From: BOKV01 sp049289295
Lineage (GTDB): Bacteria; Pseudomonadota; Alphaproteobacteria; Rhizobiales; Rhizobiaceae
NCBI GenBank assembly: GCA_049289295.1
Contig: JBATLL010000057.1
Location: forward strand, 62,001-126,000
DNA length: 64,000 nt
Reading direction: 5' to 3'
Shown here: positions 34,333 through 44,966 of the stretch, in pieces
Layout: every line of letters starts with the position of its first letter
Position numbering within the stretch: the first letter of the stretch is position 1
Translations under genes and position numbers: made by a program
Notes under the pieces: generated by a model
Databases searched by the model: none
The model's input: the letters and a program-made list of their open reading frames with translations, nothing else
What the model was told of the DNA's origin: nothing

Positions 34333-34407
34333 GAGTCCATGAAACGCCCGTTTTTACCGTCTGTCAAATCCTGCGCCTGCCCGTGACGCACCAGGGGAGG
34401 TTGCCGC

Positions 34408-35190
34408 TCAGGCCGCAAGATCGATCCAGATTGGCACATGGTCTGACGGCTTTTCCCAGCCGCGGGTGAAACTGTCGATTTCGCACCCCTTGAGCAGATC
34501 CGCCGCTTCAGGCGATAGCAGCAGGTGATCGATGCGGATGCCATTGTTCTTCTGCCATGCGCCCGCCTGATAGTCCCAGAACGTATAGGCGTCGGAAGCG
34601 TCGCTGACCGAGCGCAGCGATTCGGTCAGGCCGAGATTGAGCAACCGGCGAAACGCCGTCCGGCTTTCCGGCCTGAACAACGCATCACCCTCCCACGCAG
34701 CGGGATCATGGCAGTCTTCCGGCTGCGGAATGACATTATAGTCGCCTGCCAGCACGAAAGCTTCTTCAAGTGCCAGATGCGCGCGCGCCCAGGTTTCCAG
34801 TCGTTCCATCCAGGCAAGCTTGTATGCGAACTTTTCCGTCTCGACCGGGTTGCCATTGGGAAGGTAGAGCGAAACCACCCGCAGCGCCCGTCCGGGAAGC
34901 GAGAACACGCCTTCGATGAAACGGGCCTGTTCATCGCCCGGATCGCCCGGCAGGCCGCGATTGATTTCGTCAAATGGCAATCGCGAAAGGATCGCCACGC
35001 CGTTGAAACTCTTCTGCCCGTGCGTCTCGATATTGTATCCCAGCGATTCGATCTCCATGCGCGGAAATCCCTCATCCACGCTCTTGATCTCCTGCAGGCA
35101 GGCAATGTCTGGCCGCGCCTGTTCCAGCCAACTCAGCAGCGTGTCAAACCGTGCCTTGATTCCATTGATGTTCCAGCTGGCTATTTTCAT
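34408..35190 (-). CDS. xthA: Exodeoxyribonuclease III
   Basis: An AP endonuclease/3'-5' exonuclease of the EEP fold, 260 residues, acting in base excision repair. W-N-I-N-G-I at the start, L-Q-E-I-K with the metal Glu, Y-L-P-N-G-N, G-D-Y-N-V and the C-terminal S-D-H-V-P-I give the complete catalytic set. ATG 35190 yields M-K-I-A-S-W-N; the ATG at 35199 would add three residues. It opens the conserved run xthA-erpA-dgt-argS, here interrupted by a permease gene on the plus strand. Confidence 0.95.
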   Translation of the reverse strand: MKIASWNINGIKARFDTLLSWLEQARPDIACLQEIKSVDEGFPRMEIESLGYNIETHGQKSFNGVAILSRLPFDEINRGLPGDPGDEQARFIEGVFSLPGRALRVVSLYLPNGNPVETEKFAYKLAWMERLETWARAHLALEEAFVLAGDYNVIPQPEDCHDPAAWEGDALFRPESRTAFRRLLNLGLTESLRSVSDASDAYTFWDYQAGAWQKNNGIRIDHLLLSPEAADLLKGCEIDSFTRGWEKPSDHVPIWIDLAA

Positions 35191-35306
35191 CCTGCTCACA
35201 GGTCACTTTCTAAAAAAAATAGATAGTCATTCAAGGCAATTGTAGCAATTGTGCCACATTAGCCGAAAGTAGGGATTCGGTTGATCTATCATGGAGGGGA
35301 TTTCCA

Positions 35307-36788
35307 ATGTCTTCAACTCACCCAGTGGACGAGGTGCTTCCCGCACCAAAAATGTTCACGCTAGGCCTGCAGCACGTCCTTGTGATGTATGCTGGCGCAA
35401 TTGCAGTACCACTCATCATCGGTCGCGTGCTCAAGCTTGAGCCCGAGCAGGTCGCATTCCTGATCTCGGCCGATCTTTTCGTCTGCGGCATCGTCTCGAT
35501 CCTGCAGTCTCTCGGCGCCACACAGTGGTTTGGCATCAAGCTGCCGGTCATGATGGGCGTGACCTTTGCTTCGGTCGGCCCGATGGTGTCCATCGCGCTT
35601 GCCAATCCGGGGGTGGACGGTGCCCGCATGATCTTCGGGGCCATCATTGGTGCCGGTATCATCGGTATCCTGATCGCTCCGCTGGTCAGCCGGATGCTCC
35701 GGTTCTTCCCGCCGGTCGTGACGGGAACGATCATCCTGGTCATTGGCGTTACGCTCATGCGTATAGGCATCAACTGGATCTTCGGACTGCCGCTCGGCCC
35801 AACAGCTCCCAAGCTCGTCAATCCTGAACATGCCGAATGGCTCAAGACGGTGACGGAAATGGCAGGCGCAAATGGTGCGGTTGTTCCAGAACAGCCACGG
35901 GGCCTTGGCCTTGCGGCAACGATGAACAATGCGAAGTATGCACCGGTCTCCAACATCCTTCTGTCACTGGCGGTTCTTGCCATGGTGCTTGGGGTGGCCC
36001 GGTTCGCCAAGGGCTTCATCTCCAATATCGCGGTTCTGATCGGTATCGTGGCCGGTGGCCTCATTGCTGCTGCCATGGGCATGATGAACTTCGAAAAGGT
36101 CGCCAGTGCGGGCTGGTTCGCGCCGATCTTGCCATTCAACTTCGGAACGCCGATCTTTGATCCGATCCTGATCGTGACCATGACGCTCGTCATGATCGTT
36201 GTCATGATTGAATCAACCGGCATGTTCCTGGCGCTTGGCGACATGACAGGCAGGAAAGTGACACAGCCGATGCTGTCAGCAGGCCTTCGCATGGATGGCC
36301 TCGGAACGCTCATCGGCGGTATCTTCAACACCTTCCCCTATACCAGCTTCTCGCAGAACGTGGGTCTGGTCGGCGTGACCGGCATCAAGAGCCGTTTCGT
36401 CTGTGTGGCAGGTGGTGTGATCCTGATCGCGCTGGGTCTCATCCCCAAGATGGGTGCCCTGGTTGAAGCACTTCCGACAGTCGTCCTGGGCGGCGCGGGT
36501 CTTGTCATGTTCGGCATGGTTGCCGCAACCGGCATCCGCATCCTGTCGGGCGTCGATTTCAAGACCAACCGCAACAATCTCTTCGTTGTCGCGGTAGCGC
36601 TTGGCTTCGGCATGATCCCGCTGGTCGCACCGGACTTCAAGATGTGGTTGCCCCATGCAATCCACCCGCTGATCGACTCCGGCATCCTGCTGGCCTCGAT
36701 TGCCGCCGTGGTACTGAACGTCCTGTTCAATGGTGCAAGCGGCGACGCGGAAGGTGCTCGCGAAGCAGCGATGGCCGCAGAGGCCTGA
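35307..36788 (+). CDS. NCS2-family nucleobase (xanthine/urate-type) permease
   Basis: A 493-residue membrane transporter with about 14 hydrophobic segments. The NCS2 (nucleobase-ascorbate) signature is visible as S-Q-N-V-G-L-V-G-V-T-G, which ends at the substrate site, and E-S-T-G-M-F lies on the preceding helix. Family members move xanthine, urate or uracil with protons or sodium. The XanQ/UacT-type motif supports purines rather than uracil, without proof. GGAGGGGAT precedes the ATG. It is a one-gene unit closed by a strong terminator. No purine-degradation gene is nearby. Confidence 0.92.
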   Translation: MSSTHPVDEVLPAPKMFTLGLQHVLVMYAGAIAVPLIIGRVLKLEPEQVAFLISADLFVCGIVSILQSLGATQWFGIKLPVMMGVTFASVGPMVSIALANPGVDGARMIFGAIIGAGIIGILIAPLVSRMLRFFPPVVTGTIILVIGVTLMRIGINWIFGLPLGPTAPKLVNPEHAEWLKTVTEMAGANGAVVPEQPRGLGLAATMNNAKYAPVSNILLSLAVLAMVLGVARFAKGFISNIAVLIGIVAGGLIAAAMGMMNFEKVASAGWFAPILPFNFGTPIFDPILIVTMTLVMIVVMIESTGMFLALGDMTGRKVTQPMLSAGLRMDGLGTLIGGIFNTFPYTSFSQNVGLVGVTGIKSRFVCVAGGVILIALGLIPKMGALVEALPTVVLGGAGLVMFGMVAATGIRILSGVDFKTNRNNLFVVAVALGFGMIPLVAPDFKMWLPHAIHPLIDSGILLASIAAVVLNVLFNGASGDAEGAREAAMAAEA

Positions 36789-36820
36789 TCAAAGGAAGAT
36801 CACTACACAGCATTGAAAGA

Positions 36821-36848
36821 AGGCCCGGAGCGATCCGGGCCTTTTTTT
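36821..36848 (+). terminator. Rho-independent terminator after the NCS2 permease
   Basis: AGGCCCGGA (36821-36829) pairs perfectly with TCCGGGCCT (36834-36842) around a 4-base loop, followed by seven T. It lies just before the convergent erpA stop, so it may serve both strands on one side only (the T-run is on the plus strand). Confidence 0.95.
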
Positions 36849-36853
36849 CCTGC

Positions 36854-37201
36854 TCAGACCGAGAAGCTGGTTCCGCAGCCGCAACTGGCGACCGCATTGG
36901 GATTGCGTATCTGGAAGGACTGTCCCATCAGGTCATCGACGAAATCGACTTCCGATCCGCCCATGTACAGGATCGACATGGAATCGATCAGCACCTTTGC
37001 GCCAAAGCGCTCGATGGCGATGTCATCATTCGTGCCATCTTCGCCAACCAGATCATACTTGTAGGAAAAGCCGGAGCAACCGCCGCCTTCGACCGAAATT
37101 CGCAGCGCCTTCTTGTCCGGTTCGCCACTCAGGATCTTTGCTATCCTGCGCATGGCGGCATCGGTTACACTGATCTGCGGGGCCTTGGCCTGAACATTCA
37201 T
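36854..37201 (-). CDS. erpA: Iron-sulfur cluster insertion protein ErpA (A-type carrier)
   Basis: A 115-residue A-type Fe-S carrier that delivers clusters to apoproteins. The three Cys ligands are in G-G-C-S-G-F and the C-terminal S-C-G-C-G. The ATG at 37201 has GGAG upstream and gives a normal-length protein. It stands head to head with dgt, which is the standard arrangement in Hyphomicrobiales. The intergenic space of about 120 bases must carry both promoters. Confidence 0.95.
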   Translation of the reverse strand: MNVQAKAPQISVTDAAMRRIAKILSGEPDKKALRISVEGGGCSGFSYKYDLVGEDGTNDDIAIERFGAKVLIDSMSILYMGGSEVDFVDDLMGQSFQIRNPNAVASCGCGTSFSV

Positions 37202-37322
37202 GGGGAAATCTCCGATAGTCCATGAATCTAGGGCTGTTCGCACCATTCTTCAATATGCAAGCTGTCCTGGGATGCGCCATCGTCGCTCCATGATGGCCTT
37301 GTCGGCGAGTACAGGGACGCAG

Positions 37323-38546
37323 ATGCGGGATTTCGAGAACATTTCCCACGGCAGGGACTGGCTGGCGCCCTATGCCTGCGTGGGGCGACTGTCGCGCGGC
37401 AGGCTGTTTGCAGAGGGCATCAGTCCCACCCGCACGCCGTTTCAGCGTGACCGCGATCGCATCATCCACTCGACAGCCTTCAGGCGGCTCAAGCACAAGA
37501 CCCAGGTCTTCGTCTATCATGAGGGTGATCACTACCGCACACGCCTTACCCATTCGATCGAGGTCGCCCAGATCGCGCGTTCCCTTGCGCGCGCCCTGCG
37601 CGTTGACGAGGACCTGGCGGAGGCGCTGGCACTTTGCCATGATTTTGGCCACACGCCGTTCGGACACACCGGTGAAGACGCACTTGATGAACTGATGAAG
37701 CCCTGGGGCGGGTTCGATCACAATGCCCAGTCGCTGCGCATCGTCACCAAGCTTGAGCGCCGATATGCGGAGTTCGATGGGCTGAACCTGTCCTGGGAAA
37801 CGCTCGAAGGGCTGGTCAAGCACAATGGTCCGCTGACAGATGTGGAAGGCGAGGGCCTTTCCGGTCCGGTGCCCGAACCCATCCTCGAGTTCAACGCGCT
37901 CTATGATCTCGAACTGTCGCGTCACGCGAGCCTTGAAGCCCAATGCGCGGCCATCGCCGATGACATTGCCTATAATGCACATGACCTCGACGACGGCCTG
38001 CGCGCTGGCCTGTTCCAGCTGGACGATCTGGGCAGCCTGCCGCTGGTGGGCGAAATCCTCGCCGGTGTGCGCGAACTTTACCCCACACTGGACTCCAGCC
38101 GCACGACCCATGAAGTCGTGCGCCGCCAGATCACCTCGATGGTGGAAGACGTCATCAGCGAAACGCAGCGCCGCCTGGATCGTTTCCAGCCGGAATCCGT
38201 GCGCGACATACACGATGCCGGCACGACACTCGTCAGCTTTTCCGGGCGCATGGCCGAGGCGGAGAAGGCAATCAAGGCCTTTCTGTATACGCACATGTAT
38301 CGCGCGCCAGGTGTCATGGTGGTCCGCGAAAACGCCAAGCGTATCGTCGCCGACCTGTTTGGTGCCTATTTCTCTGGCGAAGCGCAGATGCCGAACGAGT
38401 GGGGCATCGACTGGAAAGCAACCGCGGGAAGGCTGGCAGAAGCAAAGCGCGCCCGTCTGGTTGCTGATTTCCTGGCCGGAATGACGGACCGATACGCGAT
38501 AGCCGAACATGAACGATTGTTTGACGAGACACCGGACTTGCGGTAG
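37323..38546 (+). CDS. dgt: Deoxyguanosinetriphosphate triphosphohydrolase-like protein
   Basis: An HD-domain dNTP triphosphohydrolase, 407 residues from the start chosen here. [10 protein letters not shown] supplies the first His, and [11 protein letters not shown] the HD pair and following His. A late Asp ([10 protein letters not shown]) completes the metal site. Several in-frame starts exist: ATG at 37272, 37290, 37293 and 37323. I use 37323 because it gives the usual family N-terminus and has CAGGGA upstream. The argS gene follows after 60 bases, probably in one transcript. Confidence 0.92.
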   Translation: MRDFENISHGRDWLAPYACVGRLSRGRLFAEGISPTRTPFQRDRDRIIHSTAFRRLKHKTQVFVYHEGDHYRTRLTHSIEVAQIARSLARALRVDEDLAEALALCHDFGHTPFGHTGEDALDELMKPWGGFDHNAQSLRIVTKLERRYAEFDGLNLSWETLEGLVKHNGPLTDVEGEGLSGPVPEPILEFNALYDLELSRHASLEAQCAAIADDIAYNAHDLDDGLRAGLFQLDDLGSLPLVGEILAGVRELYPTLDSSRTTHEVVRRQITSMVEDVISETQRRLDRFQPESVRDIHDAGTTLVSFSGRMAEAEKAIKAFLYTHMYRAPGVMVVRENAKRIVADLFGAYFSGEAQMPNEWGIDWKATAGRLAEAKRARLVADFLAGMTDRYAIAEHERLFDETPDLR

Positions 38547-38606
38547 GCGGGAACCCGATTCCGCACATCGGCGCAAAACAGGACGGCCAGTAGGCCACGA
38601 TCAAGC

Positions 38607-40367
38607 ATGAATATCTTTTCCCAGTTCGAAGACAGGATTAAAAATCTTGTTCAAACCCTTGATCTGAAAAATATTTCAGAGTTGGACGTGAGCAAGATCA
38701 CCGTCGAGCCGCCCCGCGACCCATCGCACGGCGATCTTGCTACCAACGCGGCCATGGTGCTGTCGAAACAGGTGGGCATGAATCCGCGCGAACTGGCAAC
38801 GCGCATTGCTGACGCGCTTTCGTCAGACGCAGACGTGACTGAAGCGCTTGTCGCTGGCCCGGGCTTCATCAACCTGCGGCTGGCCCATTCCTTCTGGCTA
38901 AGGCATTTGCACCTGATCCTGTCACAGGGCAGCGACTATGGTCGCGGCCTTGTCGGCAATGGCATGAAGGTCAATGTCGAATATGTTTCGGCCAATCCGA
39001 CCGGCCCGATGCATGTCGGCCATTGCCGTGGCGCTGTAGTCGGCGATTCGCTTGCCAACCTGCTGGCCTTTGCCGGTTATGATGTGACGCGGGAATATGT
39101 CATCAACGATGCGGGTTCGCAGATCGACGTGCTCGCCAACTCAGTCTGGCTGCGCTATCGCGAGGCGCTGGGCGAGGCAATCGGCGAAATCCCGGCCGGG
39201 CTTTATCCCGGCGATTATCTCGTTCCAGTGGGGCAGGCCCTTGCCGCGAAATACGGCGAAACGCTCAACCAGATGGGCGAGGAGGAGCGGCTCGAAACGC
39301 TGCGGGTTGCCGCAGTCGATGCCATGATGGAACTCATCAAGCAGGACCTTGCGGCCCTCAATGTGTGCCATGACGTCTTCTTCTCCGAAAAGACGCTGCA
39401 CATCAAGCACAACGGCGTTTCCGAGATCGACAGGATGCTGGAGGAGATGCGCAAGCGCGGCTTCGTCTATGATGGCCGCCTGCCACCGCCCAAGGGCGAA
39501 TTGCCCGAGGACTGGGAAGACCGTGAACAGACGCTGTTCCGTTCGACCGAAGTGGGCGACGACATGGACCGGCCGCTCGTCAAGTCCGATGGCGCCTACA
39601 CCTATTTCGCCGCTGACGTCGCCTATTTCCGCAACAAGTGGGACCGCGGCTTCAAGCGCCTTGTCTATGTGCTGGGCGCTGATCATGGCGGCTATGTGAA
39701 GCGCTTGCGGGCTGTCGCGCGGGCCATTGCCGGTGATGAAACCGTTCTCGACGTTCTGCTGTGCCAGCTGGTGAAGCTTTATCGCAATGGCGAGCCTGTG
39801 CGCATGTCCAAGCGGTCAGGCGATTTCGTCACGCTGCGCGATGTTGTGGATGAAGTGGGTACGGATGCCGTGCGCTTCATGATGCTGTACCGCAAGGCGG
39901 AAGCACCACTGGACTTCGACTTCGCCAAGGTTACCGAGCAGTCCCGCGACAATCCTGTCTTCTACGTCCAGTATGCCCATTCAAGGTGCCGCTCGGTCCT
40001 GCGCCAGGCCAGGGAAGATTTGCCAGGCCTTGACACCAGCGATGCGGCCTTGCTTGGCGCTGATCTCGGTCTGCTGGAAGATCAGGGTGAACTCGCTCTC
40101 GTTCGCAAGATGGCGGAGTTTCCGCGAATCGTCGAACAGGCTGCGCGTAGCGACGAGCCGCATCGTATGGCATTCTATCTTTACGATCTGGCATCCGAAT
40201 TGCACAAGCATTGGTCCAGGGGGAAGGAGAACCCGGCCTTACGGTTTGTTAACCAAGAAAAGGCAAACCTGACTCTTGCAAGATTGGCGTTGTTGCGCGC
40301 CGTTTCTGGCATCATTGCTTGCGGACTGGCCATTGTTGGAGCGGCCGCGCCGGAAGAAATGCGCTAG
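38607..40367 (+). CDS. argS: Arginyl-tRNA synthetase
   Basis: Class Ia synthetase, 586 residues. The N-terminal Add1 domain comes first, then H-V-G-H (HIGH) after S-A-N-P-T-G-P-M. The KMSKS equivalent is R-M-S-K-R-S-G, the common bacterial ArgRS variant. The DALR anticodon-binding domain is C-terminal. It follows dgt and precedes the SPOR-domain gene, the standard order in the group. Start at 38607 gives a normal N-terminus. Confidence 0.98.
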   Translation: MNIFSQFEDRIKNLVQTLDLKNISELDVSKITVEPPRDPSHGDLATNAAMVLSKQVGMNPRELATRIADALSSDADVTEALVAGPGFINLRLAHSFWLRHLHLILSQGSDYGRGLVGNGMKVNVEYVSANPTGPMHVGHCRGAVVGDSLANLLAFAGYDVTREYVINDAGSQIDVLANSVWLRYREALGEAIGEIPAGLYPGDYLVPVGQALAAKYGETLNQMGEEERLETLRVAAVDAMMELIKQDLAALNVCHDVFFSEKTLHIKHNGVSEIDRMLEEMRKRGFVYDGRLPPPKGELPEDWEDREQTLFRSTEVGDDMDRPLVKSDGAYTYFAADVAYFRNKWDRGFKRLVYVLGADHGGYVKRLRAVARAIAGDETVLDVLLCQLVKLYRNGEPVRMSKRSGDFVTLRDVVDEVGTDAVRFMMLYRKAEAPLDFDFAKVTEQSRDNPVFYVQYAHSRCRSVLRQAREDLPGLDTSDAALLGADLGLLEDQGELALVRKMAEFPRIVEQAARSDEPHRMAFYLYDLASELHKHWSRGKENPALRFVNQEKANLTLARLALLRAVSGIIACGLAIVGAAAPEEMR

Positions 40368-40464
40368 AAAGTCAAATTCCTGACCGAATTTGCGCGCATT
40401 TGGCCTTCAGAAGCTCAGGATGTTTTGCCTGAGGGGCGCAGTAGAGTAGGACAGGTAGGTTGAT

Positions 40465-42864
40465 ATGACCGAACAAAACAGTCTGGCCCGCGGCTATTCC
40501 AGGCAGGAATTCGTGGACGATGATCCGCTGGCGGAACTGGCCCGAATCGTTTCCGGCCAATCGCCGAAGCCCGCCATGCGCGATCTTCGGCCCGCCAACG
40601 CACCGGCACACGCTTCGCAGCCTGCTTCCGATTTCGGCTTCACCCAGTTGCCCCAGCAGGGCGAGGCTGCCGATGATTATCCGCAGGACGAGTTTGACGC
40701 TGGCGAACTGGAAGCCGCGATTGATGGCGATCAGGTTCACGATACATCGCGCGGCACCTGGCAACCGACGCTGGTTGAAACCGGCGAATATGACGCCGGG
40801 GAGTATGATGACACGGGCGAGGATCCATTCGGCCTGCAGGCAAGCATCGATCAGCTGCGCCAGGGCGTGACCCCACCAGCCCAGACGCAATATGAAGATG
40901 CCTATTCACCGGCCGCGGACGCGGCAGGCTCGGATGGCGACTTCAATCTCGAATCCCAATTGATGCGCGAACTGGATGGCACGGCGGATGATGATGCCGG
41001 CATGTTCATGCAGCAGGGCACTGGCGCAAGCCACGCGCCGATGCAGACTGCACATGGCGAGCCCATCGAAGACGCGCTTGCCGAACTCGAAGCGCCGTCT
41101 CTGGCGGTGCATCCTGCAGGGCCTGCTTCTCTGGAAGACCAGCTGATGGCGGAGTTGGGTGGCGATGACGAGCAGCCGGTGCCAGCAGCACCCGTGGCCC
41201 GGTCGAGACCCGCACCCGCACTGCAGGCTGTTCAAGCTCAACCCCAGGCCCAGACAAGGGCTCCAGCCCCTTCACCCTTCGCGCCACGTTTCCAGCGTGC
41301 AACCCCGACCCTTGGCGCAAGCCCTGCACCAAAGGCGGCAGCGCGCGATGATTTCGGTTTCTCGCTCGAACCTGATGATTCCCCGAACTATGGCGAAAGC
41401 GATGACGCCATGGACAACGCGTTCAATCAGCAGGAGCAGGCAGGAGAGATCGAGAATTCCGAGATCGATTTCGAAAGCGTGTTTGCCGACGAACTTGCCG
41501 GTGCACAGATCGAGCCGGAAGTTCCGGCGCGCGCTGCCGCAGCAGCAGCGCCTGCGCGCAGGCAGCAGGCAGCCCCGGTTGCCCAGCATCCTGTCGAACC
41601 GGCAGCCTTCAATCTGGAAGACCAATTCGCAGCCGCCTTCGAAGACGAACTCGACCTGGACGCGCCAGAGTCCGAACCGCAGGTTCCAGCATGGAAACGC
41701 GCCACATCCGGTTTCCTTGGCCGTTCCCGCCAGAAGCGCAATCAGGCGCGCGAGGCGCGTTATGAGGACGATCCGCAGTTCGATGAACAGGCCTATGAGG
41801 GCGACGCCGACGATTATTACGATCCTTCGGCTGAAGATGATGCGCCCGCAGTAATCGCGGCACGCGGCAATCGCGGTGGTTTCCGCCTCGCTGCATTGGC
41901 TCTTGCCGGTGCGGTTGTCGCCGGTCTTGCCTTCGTCAGCTACGGCTATTTCCGGGATGCCGGCGTTGCTTCGACCGATCCCGTCGTCATCAAGGCCGAT
42001 ACCGACCCGGTGAAGGTCAAGCCGGAAAATCCCGGCGGTGCAGAAGTCGCCAACCAGGACAAGGCCGCCTATGAGCGGGTCTCAGGCAATTTCAACCAGG
42101 AAGCGACCCAGGAAAAGCTCGTCAGCGGCACCGAATCACCTGTCGACATTGCAGCCCTTCAGACGGCCACCGGCGCGGATGCCAAGGCGGAAGAACGTCT
42201 CACACCGCAAGCCGATGCCGAACCAGCCGCCGCCACTGGTGCTTTCGCCCCGCGCAAGGTCCGCACCATGACCGTGTTGCCGGATGGTACTGTTGTTGCA
42301 CCGTCGGCTGAGCCTGCGGCAAGCGAGGGCACGCTTACTTCCGGCGCACAGGATGGCGCCGCGACCATTTCCATTGACGGCGCTCAATCAACCGGCGCAA
42401 TTGCCGTTCCCGCACCGCGTCCGGCAGGCGAAAGCGAAGATGTGGCCGCGCTCGCCCCGGCATCGGGCGAGCCGATCACCATTCGTGAAGCCCCGGTTCC
42501 CCTGGAAACTGCTTCGAGCGCACCTGCTGCAAACAGCGAGGAAGCACCGCTGGCGATCACGCCGAAGGTGGATGAGCCCGTTGCTGCCCAGGCCGAAGTC
42601 CAGACCGCTTCTGTTCAGCGCAGCGAGTGGGCAGTGCAGATTTCTTCCCAGCGCACACCGGAAGACGCCCAGGCCTCTTTCCAGAACCTGAAGCGCAAGT
42701 TCCCCTCGATCCTTGAGGGTCACCAGGTCGCGATCCGTCGCGCAGACATCGAGAACAAGGGCACATTCTTCCAGGTGCGCATGCAGGCCGATTCCAAGGA
42801 AGAAGCCGTGCAGCTTTGCGAACGCCTGAAATCGGCAGGTGGTGCCTGCTTCGTCACCCGCTGA
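40465..42864 (+). CDS. SPOR-domain cell-division/envelope protein
   Basis: A 799-residue bitopic inner-membrane protein. A long acidic, low-complexity cytoplasmic part (1 to about 470) repeats short motifs around L-E-D-Q-L and F-N-L-E. One transmembrane helix follows at about 471-497, then a Pro/Ala-rich periplasmic linker. The C-terminal SPOR domain (about 720-799, W-A-V-Q-I-S-S-Q-R) binds denuded glycan at division sites. The very long cytoplasmic region is usual for this gene in Hyphomicrobiales, between argS and nagZ. Start at 40465, with AGG about nine bases upstream. Confidence 0.9.
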   Translation: MTEQNSLARGYSRQEFVDDDPLAELARIVSGQSPKPAMRDLRPANAPAHASQPASDFGFTQLPQQGEAADDYPQDEFDAGELEAAIDGDQVHDTSRGTWQPTLVETGEYDAGEYDDTGEDPFGLQASIDQLRQGVTPPAQTQYEDAYSPAADAAGSDGDFNLESQLMRELDGTADDDAGMFMQQGTGASHAPMQTAHGEPIEDALAELEAPSLAVHPAGPASLEDQLMAELGGDDEQPVPAAPVARSRPAPALQAVQAQPQAQTRAPAPSPFAPRFQRATPTLGASPAPKAAARDDFGFSLEPDDSPNYGESDDAMDNAFNQQEQAGEIENSEIDFESVFADELAGAQIEPEVPARAAAAAAPARRQQAAPVAQHPVEPAAFNLEDQFAAAFEDELDLDAPESEPQVPAWKRATSGFLGRSRQKRNQAREARYEDDPQFDEQAYEGDADDYYDPSAEDDAPAVIAARGNRGGFRLAALALAGAVVAGLAFVSYGYFRDAGVASTDPVVIKADTDPVKVKPENPGGAEVANQDKAAYERVSGNFNQEATQEKLVSGTESPVDIAALQTATGADAKAEERLTPQADAEPAAATGAFAPRKVRTMTVLPDGTVVAPSAEPAASEGTLTSGAQDGAATISIDGAQSTGAIAVPAPRPAGESEDVAALAPASGEPITIREAPVPLETASSAPAANSEEAPLAITPKVDEPVAAQAEVQTASVQRSEWAVQISSQRTPEDAQASFQNLKRKFPSILEGHQVAIRRADIENKGTFFQVRMQADSKEEAVQLCERLKSAGGACFVTR

Positions 42865-42879
42865 AGCAAACCGGTCGGT

Positions 42880-42900
42880 AGCCTGCATGCATTGCAGGCT
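42880..42900 (+). repeat. 8-base perfect hairpin between the SPOR gene and nagZ
   Basis: AGCCTGCA (42880-42887) and TGCAGGCT (42893-42900) pair exactly around a 5-base loop, 16 bases after the SPOR-gene stop and 69 before nagZ. No T-run follows, so I read it as an mRNA stabilising or processing hairpin rather than a terminator. Confidence 0.5.
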
Positions 42901-42968
42901 GCGCCACGGCCATTGCATGTCGCAAATCCCATTTGTGTGGCAGCCGCCAATGCTGGTAGGAATCCGGC

Positions 42969-43997
42969 ATGGGAATCAAGGCTTTCATAGCAGGCTGTTC
43001 GGCCACTGCACTGACTGACGAAGAGAAGGAATTCTTCAGGGCTGAAAACCCCTGGGGCTATATCCTGTTTGCGCGCAACATCGACAATCCCGATCAGGTG
43101 CGTGACCTTGTCGGGCAGATGCGCGAATGCGCCGGACGCGCTGACGCGCCTGTCCTGATCGACCAGGAAGGTGGCAGGGTGCAGCGCCTGCGCCCGCCGC
43201 ACTGGCCTTCCTATCCCACGGGAAGAACGCTTGGAGACATCTATCGCAAGGATGCGGACAAGGGCCTGCGCGCAGCCTGGCTCCAGTCGCGCCTGATCGC
43301 GTTCGATCTCTCCGCGCTCGGCATCAATGTCGATTGCCTGCCGGTGCTCGACACGCCGGTTGAAGGAGCCCACGACGTCATTGGCGACCGTGCCTATTCC
43401 TTTCGTCCCTATGAAGTGGCCCAGATGGGTCGTGCCGCCTGCGACGGACTGTTTGCCGGTGGCGTGCTGCCGGTCATCAAGCATATTCCCGGTCATGGCC
43501 GGGCCTGCGCCGACAGCCATCTGGAATTGCCGATCGTGGATGAGCATCCTGCCATTCTCGGCTGCACCGATTTCTATCCTTTCATGCAGCTTGCGGACAT
43601 GCCGCTCGCCATGACTGCACACGTCGTCTATTCGGGATTTGACGCACAGAACCCGGCAACATCCTCCCGTCGGCTTGTTGACGAGATCATTCGTGGCTGG
43701 CTTGGCTTCGAGGGCCTATTGATGAGCGACGATCTTTCGATGCAGGCGCTTTCTGGGGATTTCTCCTACAGAACCCAATCAGCCTTTGCAGCCGGATGCG
43801 ATGTTGTGCTTCATTGCAACGGCAATATGGGCGAGATGCGGGAAATCGCGGCCAACACGCCGGAACTGGACGGAGAGGCGGCTCACCGGGCCTTTCTGGC
43901 GTTGGACAGGTTGGTATCCTGGCAGCGCGATGCTCAGGAAGATGAGGCGGCACTGCGTGATGAATTCGCGCAATTGCTGGCCTGGAACAGGGCCTGA
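42969..43997 (+). CDS. nagZ: Beta-N-acetylhexosaminidase (GH3)
   Basis: A cytoplasmic glycoside hydrolase family 3 enzyme, 342 residues, that removes GlcNAc from anhydromuropeptides in cell-wall recycling. The K-H-I-P-G-H-G motif with its His general acid loop and S-D-D-L-S-M with the nucleophile Asp are present. The D-Q-E-G-G-R-V-Q-R-L segment near residues 65-74 is also typical. AGGAA precedes the start. scpA follows 35 bases later. Position between the SPOR gene and scpA is standard. Confidence 0.95.
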   Translation: MGIKAFIAGCSATALTDEEKEFFRAENPWGYILFARNIDNPDQVRDLVGQMRECAGRADAPVLIDQEGGRVQRLRPPHWPSYPTGRTLGDIYRKDADKGLRAAWLQSRLIAFDLSALGINVDCLPVLDTPVEGAHDVIGDRAYSFRPYEVAQMGRAACDGLFAGGVLPVIKHIPGHGRACADSHLELPIVDEHPAILGCTDFYPFMQLADMPLAMTAHVVYSGFDAQNPATSSRRLVDEIIRGWLGFEGLLMSDDLSMQALSGDFSYRTQSAFAAGCDVVLHCNGNMGEMREIAANTPELDGEAAHRAFLALDRLVSWQRDAQEDEAALRDEFAQLLAWNRA

Positions 43998-44032
43998 CAT
44001 TTCGCTCCGCTTTTTTTTGGGAGTTACAGGGC

Positions 44033-44914
44033 TTGAGCAGCGATCAGCCGTCACCTGAAAGTGGCAGGAAAGCGAGTGCGCAGGTCGCACGGCGCGGGCG
44101 TTCGCTGTCGCCACAAAATGAACTTCCCTGGGAAAACGAGTCAGAGCGCACCAGCAGCGATCCCGAACTCAATGTGGATGTCGACGGCTTCGAAGGGCCG
44201 CTCGATCTGTTGCTGGAACTGGCCCGTCGCCAGAAGGTCGATCTGCATCGCATTTCGATCCTGGCCCTGGCCGAACAATATCTGGCATTCATCGAGGAAG
44301 TGCGCCGTCTGCGCATCGAGCTCGCAGCCGATTATCTGGTCATGGCGGCGTGGCTTGCCTATCTCAAGTCGCGCCTGCTTTTGCCGGAGACGGACAAATC
44401 GGGCGATGAACCCACTGGCGAGGAAATGGCTGCCATTCTGGCATTCAGGCTACAACGCCTGGAAGCCATGCGCGATGCCGGTTCAAGGCTGGTGAACCGC
44501 AACCGGCTCGGCCGCGACTTCTTTGCGCGGGGCCAGCCCGAGCAGGTCGTGACCGAGACGCGGACCGAATTTGTTGCCAGCATGTACGACCTGCTGACGG
44601 CCTATGCGGCCATGCGCCAGCGCCGTTCCGTTTCCCAGGTGACGATAGCACGCCGCCAGGTCTGGTCACTCCAGGACGCACGCGAAATCCTGACGCGCCT
44701 GGTGGGTGAGTTTAGTGACTGGACTCCGCTCGACAGTTTCCTTTTCAACTATTTTCCCGATCCCAAGATGCGCGTTACAGCCCTTGCATCGACCTTCGCC
44801 GCGAGCCTGGAAATGGTGCGCGAGGGCGCCCTTGCCATGCGTCAGGAAGCAGCTTATGCCCCGATTTACCTGAAATCGGGGACAAGGCAGCCCGTGCAGG
44901 GCGAAAACGGATGA
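44033..44914 (+). CDS. scpA: Segregation and condensation protein A
   Basis: The kleisin subunit of the SMC-ScpAB complex, 293 residues. The family opening V-D-G-F-E-G-P-L-D-L-L-L-E-L-A-R is complete at about residues 44-59, and the C-terminal winged-helix region is present. The start is a TTG at 44033 with GGGAG about eleven bases upstream. No ATG occurs in this frame before the conserved domain, so a rare start is required. scpB follows 52 bases later. Confidence 0.92.
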   Translation: MSSDQPSPESGRKASAQVARRGRSLSPQNELPWENESERTSSDPELNVDVDGFEGPLDLLLELARRQKVDLHRISILALAEQYLAFIEEVRRLRIELAADYLVMAAWLAYLKSRLLLPETDKSGDEPTGEEMAAILAFRLQRLEAMRDAGSRLVNRNRLGRDFFARGQPEQVVTETRTEFVASMYDLLTAYAAMRQRRSVSQVTIARRQVWSLQDAREILTRLVGEFSDWTPLDSFLFNYFPDPKMRVTALASTFAASLEMVREGALAMRQEAAYAPIYLKSGTRQPVQGENG

Positions 44915-44966
44915 CACGAAACGCTTGGCACTGGAACGTTCGGATGGAATACAGCAGGTGAATGGC

